Shown: positions 6,021 through 11,213 of the stretch, one piece after another | How positions within the stretch are numbered: position 1 is the first letter of the stretch | How the letters are laid out: the number at the start of each line of letters is the position of its first letter | Source of the DNA: Candidatus Rifleibacteriota bacterium | GTDB taxonomy: Bacteria; Riflebacteria; Ozemobacteria; Ozemobacterales; Ozemobacteraceae | Direction: 5' to 3' | NCBI GenBank assembly: GCA_017526725.1 | Contig: JAFXRA010000074.1 | Location: forward strand, 1 to 11,213 | DNA length: 11,213 nt | The notes under the pieces: model-generated | Seen by the model: only the letters and a program-made list of their open reading frames with translations | Told to the model about the DNA's origin: nothing | Databases searched by the model: none | Program-made: the position numbers and the translations under genes

Positions 6021-6060
6021 AATACTCGTAATTTGATGAAAAATTAGTATTTATTTGTTT
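6021..6060 (+). terminator. probable intrinsic terminator of the DUF2993-trmH unit
   Basis: AATAC (6021-6025) pairs with GTATT (6047-6051) and TAATTT (6029-6034) pairs with AAATTA (6041-6046), with a three-base bulge and a six-base loop. The T-rich tail TATTTGTTT follows directly. The stem is AT-rich, so it is weaker than a classical terminator; this is the best candidate for the + strand unit. Confidence 0.4.
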
Positions 6061-6072
6061 GTATAGCCTACT

Positions 6073-6179
6073 CATTGTCATAAACGTATAGCTTTCAGGG
6101 CTAAAGCCCATACGCTCTACTTTTTATGACAAATGTGTAGGCTTTTCTTGTTTCTCAATTCTTTTAAAAGCGGACAGTT
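6073..6179. repeat. dispersed spacer repeat, copy B, with internal nested palindrome
   Basis: Bases 6073-6084 and 6136-6179 correspond to the two parts of copy A (1995-2053). Between them lie about 50 extra bases that end in TTTATGACAAATG, an inverted copy of the left end CATTGTCATAAA. Inside is a second palindrome: CGTAT and ATACG arms around GGGCT-AA-AGCCC (6085-6114). The arrangement looks like a small palindromic insertion in the repeat, or a deletion from copy A. Confidence 0.65.
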
Positions 6180-6191
6180 AGACGCTGCCTG

Positions 6192-6227
6192 TGGGAAGTG
6201 TTGGAAGAGTTAGAAGTGTTGGAAGGG
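6192..6227 (+). repeat. 9-bp tandem array, four units
   Basis: Units start at 6192, 6201, 6210 and 6219, with consensus T(T/G)(G/A)GAAG(T/G)G. They are related to the six-unit array at 2252-2305 and, like it, follow a TGTGG junction. Both arrays also lie downstream of a copy of the 44-bp dispersed repeat, so the element order is conserved between the two spacers. Confidence 0.8.
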
Positions 6228-6268
6228 TAGTCCTAAATACCCCCTCAGCTTCACTACGTTCAGCAGCT

Positions 6269-6297
6269 CCCCCAACAATGCTAAAGCATTTTGGGGG
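6269..6297. repeat. strong CCCCC/GGGGG hairpin in convergent spacer
   Basis: CCCCCAA-c-AATGC (6269-6281) pairs with GCATTTTGGGGG (6286-6297) around a TAAA loop, with a single bulged C. It lies 44 bases past the end of the deaminase gene and is in effect symmetrical, so it could stop or pause transcripts from either side. Neither strand has a T-tract after it. The right arm continues into the repeated GCGCATCT sequence. Confidence 0.6.
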
Positions 6298-6340
6298 CGC
6301 ATCTTCATGAAGAAACCTCAAGTAGGGGCTTTAGTTAAAC

Positions 6341-7699
6341 TCATTCGCTCTTCTTGGACTTGAGTTCATTTACGTAAGCGTCAATTTCAGAAGCTTTACT
6401 TTGAGCTTTTTCAAGAAGGGGCTTTTCATCAATAGTCTGAAGTTTTCTATTACGCATCAGCCACTTGCCTTCGCACATTACGTCAGTGACATCAGTAGAT
6501 TTTGCAGCATAGACTAATTGCCCGTATAAACCGTCAGGATTATGTCTGAATCTTGGGAGATTATGAAGAGTATTAATATCTACTAATATCAAATCAGCGT
6601 GTTTGCCTTTTTCCAATGAGCCAATCTTGTCTTCTAAGAAAACAGATTTTGCTCCGCCACGAGTTACCATATAAATAACTTCTTTTGCTGTAAGGGCTAC
6701 AGGACTGTTGGCTTGAATCTTGGCCAGGAAGGAAGCAGAACGCATTTCGCTGAACATATCCAGGTCGTTGTTTGATGAATTGCCGTCAGTTCCGATTCCT
6801 ACGTTAACTCCTGCCGCAAGCATTGCTGTAACAGGTGCAGAACCGGAAGAAAGTTTCATATTTGATTCAGGATTGTGAGCTACACCTACATTATGTTTAG
6901 CAAAGGCTTTAATATCTTCATCAGATAAATAAACACAATGAGCAAAATTTAACTTGCAGTCATAAAAACCTAGATTATCTAAATATGAATTCAACGAACC
7001 ATACTTTTCACAAATATCAGCAACTTCCTTTGAAGTTTCAGCTAGATGCATATTCAGCATTATGTCATGTTTTTTTGCAAATTCTATGCTGTGTTTAATA
7101 GTTTCTTCTGAGTTAGTATATGGGGCATGTGGAGCAATAGAGGGGTTTATTAAAGGATGATTCTTATACTTTTCAACATGTTCTTCTGCTAATTTAAACT
7201 TTTCTTCTACAGGAACGTTGTCAACGCCAGGAAAGCTGGTAATAAGTCTTGTGCAGAATCCACGCATTCCTACTTTTATAAGAGTTTCTGATACTGCTTT
7301 TTCATAATAATACATATCATTGCAGCATGTAACACCAGATTGTATTAACTCGGCACAGGCAAGTTCTGTTCCAAGTTTAGCTGTTTCTGAATTCATGAAC
7401 TTGCCTTCGATTGGGAAGATATAATTTAATAGCCATTCATCCAGTCTTAAATCATCCATCACGCCTCTGAATACAGCCATTGACATATGTGTATGGGCGT
7501 TTACCAGACCTGGCATTAAAATCTTTCCACCGCAATCGATTATTTCGTCTGCTTCGTATAGAGAAAGAATTTCTTTTTCATCGCCGCAATCTGCGATTAA
7601 ATTCTTTTTTATTACTAAGGCTCCAGGTTCAAATATATCGAATTTATCATTAATAGTTAATAATATAGCATTCTTTAGAATTACATCTGCGTTAATCAT
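6341..7699 (-). CDS. mtaD: MTA/SAH deaminase-type amidohydrolase, 452 aa
   Basis: The protein belongs to the metal-dependent amidohydrolase superfamily (TrzA/AtzA/MtaD group). Its best fit is 5'-methylthioadenosine/S-adenosylhomocysteine deaminase, which converts SAH or MTA to the inosyl forms and ammonia. Visible metal and catalytic residues are H69 and H71 (NAHTH), E98 (PIEGKF), H191 (APHAPY), H218 with E221 (MHLAE), H254 (AHC) and D305 (GTDG). The C-terminal KIGSLEKGKHADLILVD strand is typical of the family. I start it at the ATG at 7699 (MINADV), which has AAGGAAA just upstream; a TTG 11 codons earlier has no such site. It follows the lipoprotein gene by 59 bp with no visible terminator, so read-through is likely. 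Related specificities (guanine, 8-oxoguanine or triazine hydrolases) cannot be fully excluded. Confidence 0.85.
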   Translation of the reverse strand: MINADVILKNAILLTINDKFDIFEPGALVIKKNLIADCGDEKEILSLYEADEIIDCGGKILMPGLVNAHTHMSMAVFRGVMDDLRLDEWLLNYIFPIEGKFMNSETAKLGTELACAELIQSGVTCCNDMYYYEKAVSETLIKVGMRGFCTRLITSFPGVDNVPVEEKFKLAEEHVEKYKNHPLINPSIAPHAPYTNSEETIKHSIEFAKKHDIMLNMHLAETSKEVADICEKYGSLNSYLDNLGFYDCKLNFAHCVYLSDEDIKAFAKHNVGVAHNPESNMKLSSGSAPVTAMLAAGVNVGIGTDGNSSNNDLDMFSEMRSASFLAKIQANSPVALTAKEVIYMVTRGGAKSVFLEDKIGSLEKGKHADLILVDINTLHNLPRFRHNPDGLYGQLVYAAKSTDVTDVMCEGKWLMRNRKLQTIDEKPLLEKAQSKASEIDAYVNELKSKKSE

Positions 7700-7758
7700 T
7701 TCCACTTTCCTTTTAATAAAAAGTAAATGCAAGAAATATGTATTCTCGTAATAATATA

Positions 7759-10700
7759 TTATTTATGGACTGGGTATGTACTTCCAGTATTCCAAATAGA
7801 AGTGTCTAATAGTAAGTTAGATACTATAGCGCTTACAGAATCTTTTTCCTCGCCGTCTAATTCATTATGCTTGTGCTGATAAGAATCTGAATCAGCTTTA
7901 GCACCAACAAAAGAAATTGTCATATTTGATAGACTATAGCATTGGGTAATAGTATGACTGCCTTTTCCCAATACCTTATTTAAATTGTCTTTGTTAGTTC
8001 CTGCTAATTCTGTATTTAAAGCAGCAGATTTACTGAATGTTGTAGAGCCTTCAGATAAACCTGCCAAACCTCCGACGGAGTCTTTCCCTGAAACTGAAGC
8101 TCTAGAATAACAGCTTTCGATTGAAGAATCTTTAATATAACCTACAAGACCACCGCAGCAATCTGCAGAACTTTTTACTGCTTTGTCTGTTATAAAGGAA
8201 TTAATAATGCTTGAGTTATTGCTGTTTCCAACTAGACCGCCAACATTATTTGCTGCACCAGTAACGTCTATTGAAGAACTACATTCTTCGATAAGGCTAT
8301 TATCAATAAGATTTCCACAAACTCCGCCTATATCCATACTTCCAGATGCGGAACCTTCCAAAGAAGAGCATTTGCTGATTGTGCTGTTTGAAGCCTTGCC
8401 AACAATGCCGCCAACTTCCTTACTTGATGCTTTGATAACACCAGAGAAATTCGATTCTTGAATTTTAGAAGCTTCGGAATAACCAACCAGGCCTCCGATT
8501 TGGTCTGAGCCAACTAATTCTACTTTGTTAAGTAATTTTACGTAAGAATTACTTAAAGTTGAATTTGCTGTTAAAACACCAACTAAGCCACCACAATAGT
8601 CTGTTGTACCAAAAGAAAGATCTATAGAAGCTTCTACAGAACAATTATTTATCTGGGTAGAATTTGCAGTTCCAATTAAGCCGCCTGCTCTTTCAGATGT
8701 GGCGCCTATATTGATTCCTGTTACTTTTACGTTTGATACATTACTATAAACCATATATCCAGCCAAACTTCCGACAAATTCGTGACCGTCTATATCTGGA
8801 TTGTCTAAATTGAGATTACTAATAGTTGAATTAACAACTTTTCCAAATAATCCGGCATATGGGTCATTTTGATTGATGTCTAAGTCTGTAATAGTTTTGT
8901 TATTCCCTTCAAAATAACCGGTAAATGGAGTTTTGTCATTGCCTATTGGTTCCCAATAAGCTTTATTACTAGTTCCTAACGTTTGAGGTTTCTCATAGGT
9001 TATATCATTAGCAAGTTTATAGCATTTATCAGTATTAATATAGCCATTAAGTCTGATATTATCCAGTTCTTCCTGGGTAGTTATCATATATGGGTCGTCT
9101 TTTGTTCCGCTGCCGGAGGCAAAAGGTTCTTTAGTTTTGAAACTAGCTTTATAAATTTCACCTAAAGTTTTAGGTTTATTGTTATTCACAGAAAAGTTTT
9201 GAACAGTAGCACTGACTTCAACAATGTATTCCTGATTATAATTTAAAGCTTTGGTGGGAGTAATAATATATGTTTTTTCATCCATATACGTATTCCCGGA
9301 AAACTTTATTATATCGCCATTCTTAGTTTTTAAGGTAACTGCTGAATTTAGAGAGGACGGATTAAAGGTTTCGTTAAATGAAAGAGTTATATCCGGGCCT
9401 TTCATGTTGTTGTTAGCGTTTTTGATTGCAACATTTGTATCACCAGGCTTAGGTGATGTCATTATTACATAGAAATCATTCTTATTATAATTAAAACTCC
9501 ATTCTACATCTTCTGCATTCAATGCAAAGGCCGTTTTGGCTATATTAGCATTCGATGCACTTAATGCACTTTTGGCTATTTTAATATTGTAGGTTCCGGT
9601 AGCATTTGGGAAAGCAAAATTACTGGTTATTGCCAACTTTTTGTTATTTTCAGACCAGTTGAAGGTTAGATTCCCTTTACTTTTAGAATATGTCTGATTG
9701 TTTGTTGATATTGTTAACGCTTCTTCAACTGAACTTGTATTCATTGATTCAGAGAAATTAACTACCACATTATCTAACTGTGCTACATTGGTAAGACAAT
9801 CCTGGTCTGCTGGATAAGTACTTAAAACGTATGGTCTCTTAGGAGATCTGAAAAAGATAACATATTCCTGAGAAGCCAAAGGAATATTGTCTGTACTTGT
9901 GAATACGCTTTCTACAACTACTCTTCTTGGAATGTCCTGGAATGACTTGTTAAGAGCATTGAAAAAAGCGTCATATTGGAAGGTATTTTTGTCTATTTTA
10001 ACAGAATGAACTTTTGTTAAATCAATTGCCCCATAAGTCAATGAAGATTTTGTCTTTGATGCTCTAGCTGCAATAGGAGAACTTTTATGACTTAAAGCAT
10101 TAAGTTTTTTATCATCAGTTCGTATTGCTACATTAAAAGATACGCTTCCATTAAAGATTTTATCTATATCTTCCTTTGTTGATAACTGAGCGAAAATAGT
10201 TACGTCTGAAGAGTATTTATCTTTTATAACTTCTTTAGATGAATTATCACACCAGATATAAGGGTCCTTAGAAAGAATTTCATTTTTTAAGGAAGCAGCA
10301 GCAATATAGCTGAATGTTGTAACAAAACCTAATTCAATAGATTTCTTTTTTGCTGCTCTTGAACTAAGGCTCATTGATGTGTTTTCAGATGTTACTAAGA
10401 CAGGGGTTTCTCTGTTCAAGGCAAAATATTGCTTTTTCGTACTATCGTAATTAGGAGATAAATCTATGGTTACAGTAGCTGCATTATTTAGTATTTCTTG
10501 TTCTGGTGATATTTCAACTCCGTAGACTTCGCTGCTTAAAACTATAGGTTTCCCACTCATACCTAAGCAGGAAAGCATGTCACCACCGGTTACCTTGCTG
10601 AATCTAATAGAGGTTCCTTTTGAAAAAGTGTCTGGAAGAGCACTTAGAGTAATCCCTTCTCCAGAAAAGTAAACAGAACCGTCATCGTTTACTTTTTTTT

Positions 10701-10842
10701 CGCCGATAATTTCTTTACTAACCGAAGAACCACCTGAACTGCCTCCACCAGAGTGGCCACAGCAGCCGGAAAGATTAATGCTTAAAACAAAAAATATAAG
10801 AGTAATAAATACTAATTTGGTAAGTTGTTTTATATATTTCAT
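7759..10842 (-). CDS. large surface lipoprotein with Ig-like (Big_5) domains and ten GLUG repeats, 1027 aa
   Basis: Residues 1-27 are a lipoprotein signal with lipobox LSGC (lipidated C27), followed by a Ser/Gly tether. Residues about 48-130 look like a ZU5-type beta domain (G-x-LP-x-x-F-x-x-G then ISPEQ). Two Big_5/Ig-like domains follow, at about 335-455 (PADQDCLTNVAQLDNVVVNFSE) and 456-572 (PKPGDTNVAIKN). Residues about 573-660 are the GSGTKDDPYMI...YFEGNNKTI module that usually opens GLUG regions. Ten G-G-[LIV]-x-G repeats begin near residues 664, 691, 720, 751, 783, 811, 839, 868, 897 and 924 at a spacing of 27-32, predicting a beta-helix. The role is probably adhesion or surface binding; no protease motif is visible. 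The ATG at 10842 has AAGAG about 10 bases upstream. The gene is the first of a probable two-gene unit. Confidence 0.88.
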   Translation of the reverse strand: MKYIKQLTKLVFITLIFFVLSINLSGCCGHSGGGSSGGSSVSKEIIGEKKVNDDGSVYFSGEGITLSALPDTFSKGTSIRFSKVTGGDMLSCLGMSGKPIVLSSEVYGVEISPEQEILNNAATVTIDLSPNYDSTKKQYFALNRETPVLVTSENTSMSLSSRAAKKKSIELGFVTTFSYIAAASLKNEILSKDPYIWCDNSSKEVIKDKYSSDVTIFAQLSTKEDIDKIFNGSVSFNVAIRTDDKKLNALSHKSSPIAARASKTKSSLTYGAIDLTKVHSVKIDKNTFQYDAFFNALNKSFQDIPRRVVVESVFTSTDNIPLASQEYVIFFRSPKRPYVLSTYPADQDCLTNVAQLDNVVVNFSESMNTSSVEEALTISTNNQTYSKSKGNLTFNWSENNKKLAITSNFAFPNATGTYNIKIAKSALSASNANIAKTAFALNAEDVEWSFNYNKNDFYVIMTSPKPGDTNVAIKNANNNMKGPDITLSFNETFNPSSLNSAVTLKTKNGDIIKFSGNTYMDEKTYIITPTKALNYNQEYIVEVSATVQNFSVNNNKPKTLGEIYKASFKTKEPFASGSGTKDDPYMITTQEELDNIRLNGYINTDKCYKLANDITYEKPQTLGTSNKAYWEPIGNDKTPFTGYFEGNNKTITDLDINQNDPYAGLFGKVVNSTISNLNLDNPDIDGHEFVGSLAGYMVYSNVSNVKVTGINIGATSERAGGLIGTANSTQINNCSVEASIDLSFGTTDYCGGLVGVLTANSTLSNSYVKLLNKVELVGSDQIGGLVGYSEASKIQESNFSGVIKASSKEVGGIVGKASNSTISKCSSLEGSASGSMDIGGVCGNLIDNSLIEECSSSIDVTGAANNVGGLVGNSNNSSIINSFITDKAVKSSADCCGGLVGYIKDSSIESCYSRASVSGKDSVGGLAGLSEGSTTFSKSAALNTELAGTNKDNLNKVLGKGSHTITQCYSLSNMTISFVGAKADSDSYQHKHNELDGEEKDSVSAIVSNLLLDTSIWNTGSTYPVHK

Positions 10843-10972
10843 TTGAAATAACTCTTTTTCATAAATTTAATATACTAATTTTATTGTACTTAGCATTATT
10901 TTGCAATTTTTATTCTGTTAAAAAACAATATTTTCAATACAATAATAACTGTTAAAAAAAAATAAAAAATTA

Positions 10973-11001
10973 TTGCTTTTTTTATTTATAAGTGTTATTA
11001 T
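10973..11001 (+). promoter_or_regulatory. promoter for the tandem tRNA-Asn genes
   Basis: TTGCTT (10973-10978), a 17-bp spacer and TATTAT (10996-11001), with TG at 10993-10994 forming an extended -10. RNA would start near 11008, about 19 bases before the first tRNA. The 184-bp interval to the divergent lipoprotein gene is otherwise AT-rich, with no clear promoter on the - strand. Confidence 0.55.
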
Positions 11002-11026
11002 CCAATACATCATCAAAGATGAGCAT

Positions 11027-11099
11027 TCCTGAATAGCTCAGTCGGTAGAGCAACTGGCTGTTAACCAGTGGGTCGGGGGTTCGAGTCCCTCTTCAGGAG
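11027..11099 (+). tRNA. tRNA-Asn (anticodon GTT), copy 1
   Basis: A full cloverleaf folds by eye: acceptor TCCTGAA/TTCAGGA, D-stem GCTC/GAGC, anticodon stem ACTGG/CCAGT with loop CTGTTAA (anticodon GTT), five-base variable loop GGGTC, T-stem GGGGG/CCCTC with loop TTCGAGT, and discriminator G at 11099. The 3' CCA is not encoded and must be added by CCA transferase. It reads asparagine codons AAC and AAT. Confidence 0.96.
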
Positions 11100-11135
11100 C
11101 TGCAAAAAATAATATATTCGTCGAAAGATGAATAT

Positions 11136-11208
11136 TCCTGAATAGCTCAGTCGGTAGAGCAACTGGCTGTTAACCAGTGGGTCGGGGTTTCGAGTCCCTC
11201 TTCAGGAG
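11136..11208 (+). tRNA. tRNA-Asn (anticodon GTT), copy 2, with altered T-stem
   Basis: This copy is identical to the first except for G to T at 11188, which is tRNA position 53. The change turns the T-stem into GGGGT/CCCTC and puts U53 opposite C61, breaking a pair that is almost invariant in elongator tRNAs. The 20 or so bases before it (about 11119-11135) also resemble the leader of copy 1, so a segment of about 109 bp was duplicated. CCA is not encoded. The gene may be functional with reduced stability, may be decaying, or may contain a base-call error. Confidence 0.9.
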
Positions 11209-11213
11209 CTTAA

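Larger units (their letters stand above)
5964..6340. other. 377-bp convergent spacer with terminator and repeats
   Basis: This spacer separates the + strand trmH from the - strand deaminase, so both transcripts must end here. It holds a GGGGC hairpin (5976-6002), a probable terminator (6021-6060), a nested palindrome inside a dispersed repeat (6073-6179), four 9-bp units (6192-6227), and a strong CCCCC/GGGGG hairpin (6269-6297). The 13-bp TGGGGGCGCATCT occurs at both 5974-5986 and 6292-6304. I see no gene in it. Confidence 0.7.

Noticed and set aside
7700..7732. Upstream TTG start adding 11 residues to the deaminase
   Set aside because: The AAGGAAA ribosome binding site lies inside this extension, just before the ATG at 7699, and family members begin at about that point.
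8183..8461. Open frames on the opposite strand of the lipoprotein gene (also 8983-9165 and 9251-9472)
   Set aside because: They are complementary to the GLUG and Ig-like coding sequence, lack ribosome binding sites, and their peptides have no recognisable composition or motif.

Overview
This is an AT-rich bacterial window with six protein-coding genes I consider real, two tandem tRNA-Asn genes, and gene-free spacers packed with short palindromic and tandem repeats. The source organism cannot be named from the sequence. The low GC, a DUF2993/LmeA-type exported protein, TrmH, large FGE-sulfatase and GLUG-repeat exported proteins, and repeat-rich spacers would fit a gut-type non-photosynthetic cyanobacterial relative (Gastranaerophilales/Melainabacteria). 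That is a weak inference.

Layout on the + strand: a 15-bp tandem repeat (6-55) and a candidate promoter (113-142) precede a two-gene unit (178-879, a membrane-anchored protein of unknown function; 895-1980, a secreted protein with a basic linker and a duplicated acidic C-terminal motif). A 553-bp gene-free spacer (1981-2533) follows, built of hairpins, a 9-bp tandem array and CCCC/GGGG palindromes. Next come an exported protein with two FGE-sulfatase domains (2534-4150), a second repeat spacer, and a translationally coupled pair: a DUF2993-like exported protein (4373-5266) and the tRNA Gm18 methyltransferase TrmH (5256-5963).

A third repeat spacer (5964-6340) separates these from two - strand genes, transcribed in the order lipoprotein then deaminase. 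The first is a 1027-residue lipoprotein with a probable ZU5-like region, two Big_5/Ig-like domains and ten GLUG-type repeats (7759-10842). The second is an MTA/SAH deaminase-type amidohydrolase (6341-7699). Divergent from the lipoprotein, a tRNA promoter (10973-11001) leads into two tRNA-Asn(GTT) genes 109 bp apart. The second copy carries one substitution that breaks the normally invariant G53-C61 pair.

Functionally the window mixes housekeeping (TrmH, tRNA-Asn, MTA/SAH salvage) with four exported or envelope proteins, one more membrane-anchored protein, and no transposase, integrase, defence system, CRISPR or phage gene. The most unusual content is the composite mosaic repeat family shared by the spacers, the altered second tRNA-Asn, the repeated C-terminal motif at 1837-1977, and a perfect hairpin over the ribosome binding site at 4342-4369. 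I do not see a complete undescribed multi-gene system.
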